This document shows positions 40,073 through 48,547 of a DNA stretch of 64,000 nt, in pieces (the first letter of the stretch is position 1; each line of letters starts with the position of its first letter). The position numbers and the translations under genes were made by a program. This DNA is from Erythrobacter sp. (GTDB taxonomy: Bacteria; Pseudomonadota; Alphaproteobacteria; Sphingomonadales; Sphingomonadaceae), in the NCBI RefSeq assembly GCF_030066995.1, contig NZ_JASJAP010000001.1, positions 1,037,230 through 1,101,229 of the forward strand, read 5' to 3'. Below the pieces are notes generated by a model. It made no database searches, was not told the DNA's origin, and worked only from the letters and a program-made list of their open reading frames with translations.

Positions 40073-40924
40073 ATGCGGCTAAATCCCTTCAACACTTCTA
40101 AGATCAAGGTTGGCACCACCGGTGGGCGTGGCCGCAAAGCGGGCGGCGTTGGGTGCTTCGCGATCGTGGCGGCGCTGATCGGGGCGCTCGTCTTCGGGAT
40201 CGATCCATCGCAAACGCTCTCGGTTCTGGGAAGCATGGAGGCCGGCGGGCCGGTCGAGGCTCCCGCCGGCATGAGCGAGGAAGACATTTGCTCGTCCAAC
40301 GCCTACGCCAGCGAAACCTGCGCGGCGCTGACATCGCTGAACGAAACCTGGGAGCGCACCTTTGCCGAGCAGGGCGTGCCCTTTCGTCAACCAACCTTGC
40401 GATTCAAAACCGCCTCGCAGTTCCAGACCGCGTGCGGGGTCGGATCGAAAGCAACCGGGCCGTTCTATTGCCCCGCCGATGAGACGATCTACATCGATGT
40501 GGGCTTCTACGATCAGCTTGCGCGCATGTCGGGCGAAAACGGAGACTTTGCGAGGCTCTATGTCGTCGCGCACGAATACGGACACCATATCCAGACGATC
40601 ACCGGTATTTCCGGCCAGATACGCAGCGCGCAAAACGCCAATCCCCGCCTCGCCAACCAGCTCAACGTGCTGATGGAGCTGCAGGCGGATTGCTATGCGG
40701 GCGTGTGGGCCGCGAAAAACCGCAACCGGCTCGATAGCGGCGACATGCAAGAAGGCTTGCGCGCGGCGAGCGCCATCGGCGATGATACCATTCAGCAGCG
40801 CTCGACCGGGCGCGTCAATCCGGAGACCTTTACGCATGGAAGCAGCGAACAAAGACAAAAGGCCCTCGCGCTCGGACTGCAAGGCGATGACCGGGCCTGC
40901 GACCGGATTACGCAAATGTCTTAG
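40073..40924 (+). CDS. ypfJ: Neutral zinc metallopeptidase YpfJ family
   Basis: The 283-residue protein opens with 'MRLNPFNTSKIKVG', has one membrane anchor ('GGVGCFAIVAALIGALVFGI' near residues 25-44) and a zinc-protease domain outside the cytoplasm. The HExxH-type site 'VVAHEYGHHIQTITG' gives H167, E168 and H171; 'LELQADCYAGVWA' downstream supplies the third ligand. The family is DUF2248/YpfJ, conserved but with no defined substrate. AAGGGG precedes the ATG. The next gene starts inside its 3' end in another frame. Confidence 0.94.
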   Translation: MRLNPFNTSKIKVGTTGGRGRKAGGVGCFAIVAALIGALVFGIDPSQTLSVLGSMEAGGPVEAPAGMSEEDICSSNAYASETCAALTSLNETWERTFAEQGVPFRQPTLRFKTASQFQTACGVGSKATGPFYCPADETIYIDVGFYDQLARMSGENGDFARLYVVAHEYGHHIQTITGISGQIRSAQNANPRLANQLNVLMELQADCYAGVWAAKNRNRLDSGDMQEGLRAASAIGDDTIQQRSTGRVNPETFTHGSSEQRQKALALGLQGDDRACDRITQMS

Positions 40925-41414
40925 CACGGTGGCAATCGTGGGTCTGATGGCCACCGTTACCGGACAACCGGTGGCCGCGCACCAGGTCAGCGAAGACGAT
41001 ATGGAAGACGTAAAGGACGTCGCCAAGACGCCGCTGGAGGATCTCGGCCTGAGCAAGGAAGAGCTTGCCGACGTTCTGCTCGCCTCGCTCGAGGATCCCT
41101 ACGCGCCGGCCGGAAACGGTCGATGCAACGCGCTGGTCGCCGAAATTGCCAGGCTCGATACAGTGCTGGGCGACGATTACGACATCGCCGAAAAGGACGA
41201 AGACGGGATCCATATCAACACCAAGAAAGCGGCCAAGGATCTGGTTGGATCGCTCATTCCGTTTCGCGGCGTCGTGCGCGAGATTTCCGGCGCCGCGGGC
41301 GACAAGCGGAAGGCCGAAGCCGCGGTCACAGCCGGTGTGGCCCGCCGCAGCTATCTGAAGGGTCTGGGACAGGCCAAGGGGTGCAAATATCCTGCGCGAC
41401 CCAAGGCCGAGTGA
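40887..41414 (+). CDS. Exported protein of unknown function, overlapping ypfJ
   Basis: ATG at 40887 (AAGGCG just upstream, signal-like start) gives 175 residues; the open frame continues upstream inside ypfJ. A signal peptide covers about 1-29 ('CLSTVAIVGLMATVTGQPVAA'). The mature part is Asp/Glu-rich at the start, then carries 'NGRCNALVAEIARLDTVLGDDYD', a Lys-rich helix 'HINTKKAAKDLVGSLIPFRGVVREISG' and 'SYLKGLGQAKGCKYP', with two cysteines. The overlap of 38 bases with ypfJ implies translational coupling. It may be a small periplasmic partner of YpfJ; function is not known. Confidence 0.8.
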   Translation: MTGPATGLRKCLSTVAIVGLMATVTGQPVAAHQVSEDDMEDVKDVAKTPLEDLGLSKEELADVLLASLEDPYAPAGNGRCNALVAEIARLDTVLGDDYDIAEKDEDGIHINTKKAAKDLVGSLIPFRGVVREISGAAGDKRKAEAAVTAGVARRSYLKGLGQAKGCKYPARPKAE

Positions 41415-41489
41415 TCCCGGTATGTCCCGGAAACCATGGGCCGGGAGACGATGCGCGTCGTCTCCCGGTCCGTCGTTTCCAGGCGCTGA

Positions 41490-42896
41490 TCAGGTCGGCG
41501 CAGCGGCCAGCGCCTCATCCTCGCCCTTCAGGCTCACTCTCGACCAATCGATGCGGCGCGTTGCGTACATCACGCTGGCGAGCGCCACGAACAGCATCAG
41601 CGAGCCGATCACGAGCGACCACTCCTCCAGGTTGAGCAGCACGAACAGCACAGCATAAAGAGCCGTCAGCAGGGCGCCGATAAAGGTCGCGCGCCGCCAA
41701 CCGCGGAGAACCGCCGCGCTGTAGCTTGTCAGAAGACCGATGATTGCCGCGCTGGCGAGCGCGTAAGCGGGCGCGAAACCGATTATCTCCGCAAAAGCGA
41801 GCAGCATCACGAAGAACAGGATCAGCCCCGCCCCGGTCAGCAGGTATTCCGCCGACGCGACCCTCGCTCCGCCGACGACGTCGAACATCAGAAACGCGGT
41901 GAAGGTGAAACCGATGAACAGGAAACCGTATTTCACCGAGCGTTCGACCTGCTTGTAGAGGTCAACGGGTTCCATCAATCGGATCGTCGCGCGCTTGTCG
42001 CCGGTGGCTTGAGGCGAGGCTCGGTAGTCCGGCGCGTCTGCGGGCGTCTCGGCCTGCGGCAAGCCGGGCGATGCCGCGCTCACCAGCGATTGGCCAAGCG
42101 CGAGGTTGGAGATCGACCATGCCGCGCTGAACCCATCCTCGCCGATCTCGCGGTCAGCCTCGCTGGGTAGAAATCCGCCCGTAAAGCTGGGATGCGGCCA
42201 GCTAGAGCGCACCGAGAGTTCGGTCTCTTCGCCGCGCGGCACAAGGCTGAACGCGCTCGATCCGCGCAGGGCGTACGCGTAATCCACCGTGGCATCGCCG
42301 CGCGCGCTCCAGTCGAAAAACGCGTGCACGCCGCTTCCTTCCTCGTTCGTCCCAAGACCCGGTCGCAAATCCAGCGCTTTGCCGCCTGCGGACAGGCGCG
42401 CATCGGTCTGAAGCCCGCGCGGGTCGGAGATCGGCATCTGGATGATCGCCTTGTCGAGCATCAGATCTTCCGGGCGGATCCCGAAACGCGCCAGATCCTG
42501 CGGCATCGCAAAGCGCGCACTGCCGGTGATCGCGGCCTCATAGACCACTGTGCGGTGGATCGAACCGCGCGTGCGAACTTCGGGATCGAGCTCTGTCCCA
42601 AGCGACTGCTGGCTTGGCGCGATATAGAGCGAAGCGCGCCTTTCACGGGTGCGCGTGACCGGCTTGCCATCCACGGTCTCAGTGGTCCGAGTGCGCGCGG
42701 TGTAGGGAAGGACAAGAACGGGCCCCGCGACAACCTGCGGCCCGGCCCAGGCTGCGGTGACCGAGTTTTGGGCCACGCGCGCCTGGTGCTGACGGTCTCC
42801 GAGTATCCAGTAGACCATCATCAAAGGCACAACCAAGACCGCGCCAAGCGCGCCGACGATCATGAGTTTTATTGCGGGGCTTCGCTCTTCGGACAC
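41490..42896 (-). CDS. creD: CreD-family inner membrane protein
   Basis: The 468-residue CreD protein begins at GTG with a strong AGGAGG site 8 bases upstream. It has an N-terminal membrane anchor ('LMIVGALGAVLVVPLMMVYWIL'), a large periplasmic domain of about 280 residues and about five C-terminal membrane segments ('FLFIGFTFTAFLMFDVV', 'LTGAGLILFFVMLLAFAEIIGF' and others). 'QNSVTAAWAGPQVVAGPVLVLPY' is the family hallmark. CreD is tied to envelope stress and beta-lactam resistance in gammaproteobacteria, under CreBC, which is absent here. It lies downstream of the M56 protease gene on the same strand. Confidence 0.93.
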   Translation of the reverse strand: MSEERSPAIKLMIVGALGAVLVVPLMMVYWILGDRQHQARVAQNSVTAAWAGPQVVAGPVLVLPYTARTRTTETVDGKPVTRTRERRASLYIAPSQQSLGTELDPEVRTRGSIHRTVVYEAAITGSARFAMPQDLARFGIRPEDLMLDKAIIQMPISDPRGLQTDARLSAGGKALDLRPGLGTNEEGSGVHAFFDWSARGDATVDYAYALRGSSAFSLVPRGEETELSVRSSWPHPSFTGGFLPSEADREIGEDGFSAAWSISNLALGQSLVSAASPGLPQAETPADAPDYRASPQATGDKRATIRLMEPVDLYKQVERSVKYGFLFIGFTFTAFLMFDVVGGARVASAEYLLTGAGLILFFVMLLAFAEIIGFAPAYALASAAIIGLLTSYSAAVLRGWRRATFIGALLTALYAVLFVLLNLEEWSLVIGSLMLFVALASVMYATRRIDWSRVSLKGEDEALAAAPT

Positions 42897-42976
42897 GGCT
42901 CATCCTCCTTTTTGCATGAGGCGAACCGTGCATTGTGAGCGATGAACTGAATTCGTTATGAACCGCGCAAACAGGA

Positions 42977-43045
42977 GCGGCGGACCGTCTGGTGACGATC
43001 CGCCGCATTAATCTCTGGGCCTCGCTCTGTATGCACAGGCGAGGC
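42977..43045. repeat. Two hairpins between the M56 protease and creD genes
   Basis: Stem GCGGCGGA/TCCGCCGC at 42977-43006 and stem GCCTCGC/GCGAGGC at 43019-43045 lie in the 166-base gap just after the M56 stop. They could slow or end the blaI-M56 transcript before creD. Neither is followed by a T tract on the minus strand, so intrinsic termination is unproven. Confidence 0.45.
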
Positions 43046-43062
43046 GTGGCAGCGCGAAAGAG

Positions 43063-44778
43063 CTAGCGCGCTTTTTTCTTCCAGCTTTCGATCTGCTGAT
43101 CGAGTTCGCGCAGGACCTCCTCGCGCATTTTCGCCTGCATTTCGCGGTTCTCGGCAATCGCCGCGCGCGCCTGTTCCAAGCCCTCCAGAGCGCGCGCCAT
43201 GACGCGCGACTGGCAGATCAGCACTTCGGTACCGCCACCCTTGAGCTCTTTCGTGGTGGCAACGTCCTCGGAATCGTCGTCACAGTGCATTCGCACGAAG
43301 GTCCGGTTCTGCTCGTTGAGCATGGCGGCCCATTCCTTGCTTTCCTCAAGCGCTTTCAGCTCGACGCGCATCTCTTCCATGGCCTCATCGGCCTCGTTGA
43401 GACCTTCGCGCATCTCTTCGAGCAGCACTTCAAGCTCCTCCTCGTCCATCTCCTCGCCCTTGTTGACGATCTTGACCCTGTACGAGCGGGCTCTTTTCCT
43501 GAGTTCCTTGGCGGTGCCGTCTTCATCCTTCCAAATGAAGGCTTGGCCATCCTTGCTCTTGAGCTTGAAACGGGCCTTCCCATCCTCGTCAGGATCCATC
43601 ACAATGACGGTGACTTCTTCTTCCTCGGTGACTTCGGGTGCCTCCGGCGGCTCAGGCGGTTCGGGTGCCTCAGGCGCTTCGGGCGCTTCCTGGATAGCCA
43701 CAACGCTCAGGACAGGGGCAGCGGGGGCCTTGGGCGCCACGGCGGTAACGGATGGCGGCGCGGGCGGTTCGGGCGCGATCCTCTCGGCGTAGGAGACCGA
43801 AGCGGTCAGCGGCAACGCGACGATCGCGGTCCCCAGCATCAAACGGGAGGCCATTTTCCGGCTCTTGGTGTTGGAGGATTGTTCTGTCATTTTTAGGTTC
43901 CTCAGACGTTGGATAATCGATTTGTCCCCCAGCACGGGGCACGCCATTGGGGCGGCCAGCGCGACGTTGGGACCCGCTGCAAAGCTCGCAATCACATCGG
44001 CGTAGGCGGCCCGCGTTTCCTTGGGCGCAGACGCAATCACACGGGCGTCGCAGGCTGCTTCCTGATCGCGCCGCAAGGCAAGCCAGCCATAACGGCCGAG
44101 CGGGTTGAACCAGTGGAGCGCAAACAGCGGCTGGGCGAGCACATTGATCAGAAGATCGTAACCCCGGTGGTGCTGGAGTTCGTGCGCCAGAGCCAGATCG
44201 CGCGCGTTGCGATCGACCTGGGCCATGAAACCCGGTGGCAAGGCGATCACCGGCTCCAGCACTCCGAACGCGAGCGGCCCGGTGGTGCCCGGCGTCTCTA
44301 TGAGACGGATCGTGCCGAGCGGGCCTTTTGCGCTGCCGACCGCGCGCGCTTCTCGCATCAGCCCGTTGCGCAGGCGGAAATAGGCGCTGAAACGCAGGAA
44401 AAGGAACACCGCCGCCCCGCCCAGCCACGCTGTAAGAGCGATTTCGGTCAGCGGCAGGCTTGAAAGCGCAGCGATCAGGCTCGTCGCGCCCTCGCTCGTG
44501 GCAGCCGCGTCCGGCGCGACCGAGGCCGCCTCCGAAGCGATCTCGACCACAAGCGGCGCCGTATGCCCGGTTGCCTCAACCGCTTCGGGCGCCGTCTTCT
44601 CGGGCGCGAGCCAGGCGGGCAGTTCGATCGGCGGAAGGATAAGGCGCAGCATGGGCAGCGCCCACAGAGCGTAAGCGGCGGGCGCTCCGAACCAGCGAGT
44701 GACCGGGCGGCGCAGCACGAGGACAAGGGCGATCAGCGCGCCGGTCCAGATCAGCGTATCGAAGAGGAAGGCGCTCAT
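43063..44778 (-). CDS. M56 (BlaR1-like) membrane metallopeptidase with acidic sensor tail
   Basis: The 571-residue protein has the BlaR1/MecR1 protease half: several membrane segments around a zinc site 'LALAHELQHHRGYDLL' (H199, E200, H203) with E240 in 'RRDQEAACDARV'. A last membrane segment lies near 309-327. The outer domain is not a penicillin-binding domain. It begins with a Pro/Glu hinge of repeated 'EAPEAPEPPE' units near 360-385, then a small domain 'KDGQAFIWKDEDG' and a long acidic coiled-coil-like region to the C-terminus. BlaR1 relatives cleave the partner repressor after sensing a signal; here the stimulus is unknown. Start overlaps the blaI stop by 4 bases. Confidence 0.9.
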   Translation of the reverse strand: MSAFLFDTLIWTGALIALVLVLRRPVTRWFGAPAAYALWALPMLRLILPPIELPAWLAPEKTAPEAVEATGHTAPLVVEIASEAASVAPDAAATSEGATSLIAALSSLPLTEIALTAWLGGAAVFLFLRFSAYFRLRNGLMREARAVGSAKGPLGTIRLIETPGTTGPLAFGVLEPVIALPPGFMAQVDRNARDLALAHELQHHRGYDLLINVLAQPLFALHWFNPLGRYGWLALRRDQEAACDARVIASAPKETRAAYADVIASFAAGPNVALAAPMACPVLGDKSIIQRLRNLKMTEQSSNTKSRKMASRLMLGTAIVALPLTASVSYAERIAPEPPAPPSVTAVAPKAPAAPVLSVVAIQEAPEAPEAPEPPEPPEAPEVTEEEEVTVIVMDPDEDGKARFKLKSKDGQAFIWKDEDGTAKELRKRARSYRVKIVNKGEEMDEEELEVLLEEMREGLNEADEAMEEMRVELKALEESKEWAAMLNEQNRTFVRMHCDDDSEDVATTKELKGGGTEVLICQSRVMARALEGLEQARAAIAENREMQAKMREEVLRELDQQIESWKKKAR

Positions 44779-45188
44779 TGTTTCAGCTCCTTCAGAAGTT
44801 GCTCGATTTCGGCGAGGTCGTCCACGCTCAAAGCCTCGGACTCGGCCAGATGCGCCACCAAAGAGGCGGCGCGGCCGCCGAACAGCTTGTCGACCAGACG
44901 GCGGCTTTCCCCGCCCACGTAATCCGCGCGCGCAATCAGCGGCGCGTAGAGGAAGCGGCGACCATCGGGCCGCGTAGCGATTGCCTGCTTCTGCACGAGA
45001 CGCGAAAGCAGTGTCTTGACCGTTGCCAGGCTCCAGGACCGAGCCGTGCCCACGCTTTCGTAGATATCCTGCGCGCTGGCATCGCCTTCATGGTCCCAAA
45101 GGGCTTCCATGATCGCGTGTTCCGCGTCGGTGATACGCTCTGGGCTTTCGCCCTTCGAACCGGACTTGCCCATCGCCTTCTTGCGCAC
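44775..45188 (-). CDS. blaI: BlaI/MecI/CopY-family transcriptional repressor
   Basis: GTG at 45188 with GGGAGG about 8 bases upstream gives 137 residues; an in-frame codon further upstream is unlikely. The N-terminal winged-helix domain includes 'ITDAEHAIMEALWDHEGDASAQDIYE' and 'SWSLATVKTLLSRLVQKQAI', typical of BlaI, and the C-terminal dimer arm runs 'DDLAEIEQLLKELKQ'. The repressor is inactivated by cleavage through its M56 partner, with which it overlaps by 4 bases. Two operator dyads lie 45-75 bases upstream (separate entry), so it is probably autoregulated. Confidence 0.93.
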   Translation of the reverse strand: MRKKAMGKSGSKGESPERITDAEHAIMEALWDHEGDASAQDIYESVGTARSWSLATVKTLLSRLVQKQAIATRPDGRRFLYAPLIARADYVGGESRRLVDKLFGGRAASLVAHLAESEALSVDDLAEIEQLLKELKQ

Positions 45189-45232
45189 GTTCGTTCCTCC
45201 CACCCGCTAGCACCCGCAGCGGAACTGACGAT

Positions 45233-45265
45233 TACACTTGTAGGTGGATCGATTACGTTTGTAAA
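45233..45265 (-). promoter_or_regulatory. blaI-M56 promoter with two BlaI operator dyads
   Basis: On the minus strand, TTTACA (45260-45265) and TACAAG (45237-45242) form -35 and -10 boxes with a 17-base spacer. Each overlaps a TACA-type dyad: TACACTTGTA at 45233-45242 and TACGTTTGTA at 45254-45263. Their centres are 21 bases apart, two helical turns. BlaI repressors bind TACA/TGTA dyads, so binding would cover both promoter boxes. The divergent fusion gene starts about 70 bases away. Confidence 0.8.
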
Positions 45266-45333
45266 CATGAAGCGTGGATGAACACCGGATTTCCCCGGTT
45301 GCGCCTCGATAGACGGCCGATAGAGTGCGGCCA

Positions 45334-46956
45334 ATGACATGGATGCGCGCCCTCATCGCTCTCACGGGCTTGACCCTTTCCGCCTCTCTGGCGGCGCAGG
45401 AGTTCGAGGACATTCTGCCGCAGACCCTTCCCGTGCCGCTCGATGAAAGCGATCCCGAGCGGATCGAAGTGGGCGAATTGATCTATCGCGGCGGGCTTCG
45501 GATCGAGCCCGAAATCGAGGGGGGCGAGGAAGAGATCGGCGGGATTTCCGGCCTCGAATGGGTCGATGACGAGGCGGCTCCCGGCGGCGGCGCGCTGTGG
45601 GCGGTGAGCGACAACGGGCGCTGGATGCGGATCGTGCCCGATGAAAGCAACGGCGTGCTGCGCGATATCTATGGTATGGACATCGGAACCTTGCGCGACC
45701 TTGATGGCGACAAGCTCAAGGGCAAAAGCGATGGCGATGCGGAGGCGATTGCGTTCCTGCCCACAATCGGCTGGTGGGTCAGCTTCGAGCAAGATCATCG
45801 CATCTGGCAATACAGCGATATAGCCGCTTCGGCCGAGTGGCCCACTTCGGCGCCGCAGGAGATGCCTCTCATCTTCATGCCCGCCGACCTGCTGCCATCG
45901 AACAACGGAATTGAGGCACTCGCGGCCCACGGCCAAGGCATGATTGCCTGCGCTGAATTTGCGGATGCCCAGAAGAACAATTGCGTCAGGGTCGATGAGA
46001 CGGGAGAGGCACTGGGCTTTCAGCTCCTCGCCCCGCCCGCTCTCGCCGAACACGGCGGCGCACCCACAGACGCGGCCTGCGCGCAGGATGGCACCTGCTA
46101 CGTCCTCATCCGCAGCTTCAAACCCGGTTACGGCAACCGCGCCGCGCTCATCGAACTTGCGCCCGACAACGCGCAGAAAACGCTCGCCGTTTTCGATGCA
46201 CCGCTCACGCTGGACAATTTCGAGGGGCTCGCGCTGCGCGAACAGTTCGGCAAGCGCTATCTCTATCTGGCCTCGGACGACAACTTCAACAATTGCTTCG
46301 AAACCGGCAGCGCGAATTGCCAGCACAACCTGCTGCTCAAATTCGAGATCAAGAGCGACGAGCCGCCGCCCGCTCAGGTCGCCGACGCGCCCGAACCCGA
46401 CCCGCAATTCGAGACGGTCGATGTCGTGCTCGAAACGCAGATGGGCGACATCACCATCGCGCTGGAGGTCGAACGCGCGCCGATCACGGCGGCAAACTTC
46501 CTGCGCTATGTCGAGGAAGGGCGCTTTGATGGCACCGTGTTCTACCGCGCCATGAGCCTTGACCGCGAGCCCAAGCCCAACGGGCTTTTACAGGGCGGCA
46601 CCCAGTTCGATCCCAAGCGCATTCTGCCCGGTATCGAACACGAGCCCACCACCAAGACCGGGCTCAGCCACACCAACGGCGCGCTTTCGATGGCGATGCT
46701 GGAGCCGGGCAGCGCGAATGGCGATTTCTCGATCATGCTCCAGGACCAGACCGGCCTCGACGCGCGGCCCGAGGATCCGGACCCGGTCTGGCAGAACGGC
46801 TACGCAGTGTTCGGCTATGTGATCGAGGGCATGGACGTGGTGGCGGCGATCCATGGGAGCCCGACCGATCCGGATAAAGGCGAAGGCGCGATGCGCGGCC
46901 AGATGCTGGCCGAGCCGGTGACAATCATCAAGGCGCGCCGGATCGTCGCCGACTAG
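45334..46956 (+). CDS. Secreted esterase-like phytase domain fused to a cyclophilin-type peptidyl-prolyl isomerase
   Basis: ATG at 45334 gives 540 residues; a GTG nine bases upstream is possible. A signal peptide ends near 'SLAAQ'. Residues about 25-355 look like the esterase-like phytase/beta-propeller family: 'GLEWVDDE', 'LWAVSDNGRWMRI', 'DAEAIAFLPTIGWWVSFEQDHRIWQY', 'NNGIEALAAHG', 'LDNFEGLALRE', 'LYLASDDNFN'. After a Pro-rich linker, residues about 365-535 are a cyclophilin domain: 'VLETQMGDITIALEVERAPITAANFLRYVEEG', 'YRAMS', 'QGGTQFDPKR', 'SANGDFSIMLQ', 'FGYVIEGMDVVAAI'. The cyclophilin core resembles bacterial periplasmic forms. It is divergent from the BlaI operator. Confidence 0.85.
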   Translation: MTWMRALIALTGLTLSASLAAQEFEDILPQTLPVPLDESDPERIEVGELIYRGGLRIEPEIEGGEEEIGGISGLEWVDDEAAPGGGALWAVSDNGRWMRIVPDESNGVLRDIYGMDIGTLRDLDGDKLKGKSDGDAEAIAFLPTIGWWVSFEQDHRIWQYSDIAASAEWPTSAPQEMPLIFMPADLLPSNNGIEALAAHGQGMIACAEFADAQKNNCVRVDETGEALGFQLLAPPALAEHGGAPTDAACAQDGTCYVLIRSFKPGYGNRAALIELAPDNAQKTLAVFDAPLTLDNFEGLALREQFGKRYLYLASDDNFNNCFETGSANCQHNLLLKFEIKSDEPPPAQVADAPEPDPQFETVDVVLETQMGDITIALEVERAPITAANFLRYVEEGRFDGTVFYRAMSLDREPKPNGLLQGGTQFDPKRILPGIEHEPTTKTGLSHTNGALSMAMLEPGSANGDFSIMLQDQTGLDARPEDPDPVWQNGYAVFGYVIEGMDVVAAIHGSPTDPDKGEGAMRGQMLAEPVTIIKARRIVAD

Positions 46957-46959
46957 AGC

Positions 46960-47952
46960 CTATTCGCCGCTGATCGCCGGGCGGCCCACAGGGCTCGTCG
47001 CCGTGCGGGGCATGCGCGCCTCAAGCTCGGGAAGCCAATCGCCGACACCCGGACCAATGCGCACCTGCGGAAGCGAGGCCAGCAGGCGCCGTTCCGCTTC
47101 CCATTTGGCGACAAGGTTCACCGCTTGATCGCCAGCGGCTTCAAGGCTTTGGGGGCTGCGCAGCGCGTTGTTGATCAGCGCATCGCCATAGAAGGTCCAG
47201 TCGTTATCCGCTTCGCACCCGAACGAAGAGCGGTTCGAGGCCGCAGCGGTGAAGATCGCGGTGTCCGGGCTCGACAGCGGATCGACAAACACGCCCGAAA
47301 AACACGCGCTCAGGAGCAGGATGCGCCGCTTGATCCCGAGTTCTTCGAGCACCGCCTTGAAGCGCGCGGGGCTAAGAACGCCATAGCCGGTGTCCCCGTA
47401 GTGATAGGTCAGGCCCAGATCGAGACCGTGGCTGGTGGAGTAAAGCACCAGCACATCTTCCCGCGAGTCCATCACTTCGGCCACCCGCGCTAAACTTACA
47501 ATCAGCGCGTCGATCGATCCGTGCGGCCGATCGTCGCGCGCGCCATCCGGCCCCGCCAGAACAAGCGTGCGCCCCTTTGCATCGTAGCGGCGCTCAAGCA
47601 CCCGGCCCGCCTCGCGCGCCTCGCGGGCGAACACCGGATCGCTATCAAGGGCAATCGTTACAACATACGCATCAACCGTGCCGCGACGCTGCGGCTCGAT
47701 CCGGGCAAGAGCCGCGTCGAGCCGGCGGCGCTGTTCGAGCATGACGCGCGCCGGAACGCCGCGTTGCATCTGCGGCCCCAGATTGAAGCTCTCGCGGCGC
47801 TCCTTTCGGTTCTTGCCCGTCGCAAGACTGGGATAGGGCGCGAGGTGCTCGGGCGGCTGGTTGGGGTCGGGCGCGCGATCGCCTTCCCGGGGCGCAGCGG
47901 GCACGGCGAAAAGCAAGCCGATCAATCCGGCGATCAGGGCGACTTTGGTCAT
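46960..47952 (-). CDS. C13 (caspase/legumain-like) peptidase
   Basis: ATG at 47952 gives 330 residues with a signal peptide ('VALIAGLIGLLFAVPAA'). The catalytic pair of clan CD cysteine proteases is clear: His in 'VLVLYSTSHGLDLGLTYHYG' and Cys in 'RRILLLSACFSGVFVDPL', followed by 'TAAASNRSSFGCEADNDWTFYGDA'. This is the family of bacterial C13 peptidases, which cleave after Asn or Asp in the periplasm or at the envelope. The upstream open frame to 48060 lacks a signal and is rejected. It is convergent with the fusion gene, 3 bases apart. Confidence 0.9.
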   Translation of the reverse strand: MTKVALIAGLIGLLFAVPAAPREGDRAPDPNQPPEHLAPYPSLATGKNRKERRESFNLGPQMQRGVPARVMLEQRRRLDAALARIEPQRRGTVDAYVVTIALDSDPVFAREAREAGRVLERRYDAKGRTLVLAGPDGARDDRPHGSIDALIVSLARVAEVMDSREDVLVLYSTSHGLDLGLTYHYGDTGYGVLSPARFKAVLEELGIKRRILLLSACFSGVFVDPLSSPDTAIFTAAASNRSSFGCEADNDWTFYGDALINNALRSPQSLEAAGDQAVNLVAKWEAERRLLASLPQVRIGPGVGDWLPELEARMPRTATSPVGRPAISGE

Positions 47953-47993
47953 GGCACCTACGCTGGCCTCGCCACGCGCTTGGGTCAAGCCAC

Positions 47994-48467
47994 TCACATC
48001 AGCCGCGCGCGCTGATCGGGCGTCAGAACCGCGCAGGCCTCCTGGGTTTGCCCGAACCACTTGTAGCGGTTGCGCGCGACAAGATCGTAGACGCGGTCAA
48101 GCAGCGCGCGGGGCACAATCCGGAACACGGTCGGGATGCGCCACAGCCCGCCCATCGCCCGCGCAACCGCGAAATAGCCGTCGAACTTGATGTAAGGTCG
48201 TCCCTTGTGGAGAAACAGAAAGCTCTCGTCCCAGTCGATCCCGTAATGCCGGCACAAGGCGGCCCCCAGCGTCTTTTGCGCGGAAGTGAAGGCGATGGCG
48301 CCGCGCTTGTCGCGCTTCATGATGAACCCCACCCCGCCTGAGCACAGCACGCAGTGATGGTCGAAGATGAAGAGCGAGCGGCTGTCATCGAACTCGGGCA
48401 CAGCGGGATCGCCGCGATAGCTGTAGGGCTGGAAGGCGTTGAGCGCTGCTTGCGTGTGATTGAGCAT
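47994..48467 (-). CDS. Thiol-disulfide oxidoreductase DCC family (DUF393)
   Basis: The 157-residue protein has the DCC pattern: 'LFIFDHHCVLCSGGVGFIMKRD' with a CxxC pair (C39, C42), then 'IAFTSAQKTLGAALCRHYG', 'SFLFLHKGRPYIKFDGYFAVARAMGG' and 'IVPRALLDRVYDLVARNRYKWFG'. The usual motif has Asp-Gly-Val-Cys; here Asp-His-His-Cys stands instead, a known variation. It probably acts in redox of thiols, though the family has few proven functions. It precedes the C13 gene by 41 bases on the same strand. Confidence 0.92.
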   Translation of the reverse strand: MLNHTQAALNAFQPYSYRGDPAVPEFDDSRSLFIFDHHCVLCSGGVGFIMKRDKRGAIAFTSAQKTLGAALCRHYGIDWDESFLFLHKGRPYIKFDGYFAVARAMGGLWRIPTVFRIVPRALLDRVYDLVARNRYKWFGQTQEACAVLTPDQRARLM

Positions 48468-48547
48468 CGGGTCGGCCCTTTTGCTGAAACGAGTGCCTGA
48501 ATAACCGCCAGGCCCCGGCCCGGTTTCCCAGCGTTCTCAGGGGCGCC

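Noticed and set aside
42977..43006. Strong terminator after the M56 gene
   Set aside because: A good stem is present, but no T tract follows on the coding strand, so it is reported only as a hairpin.
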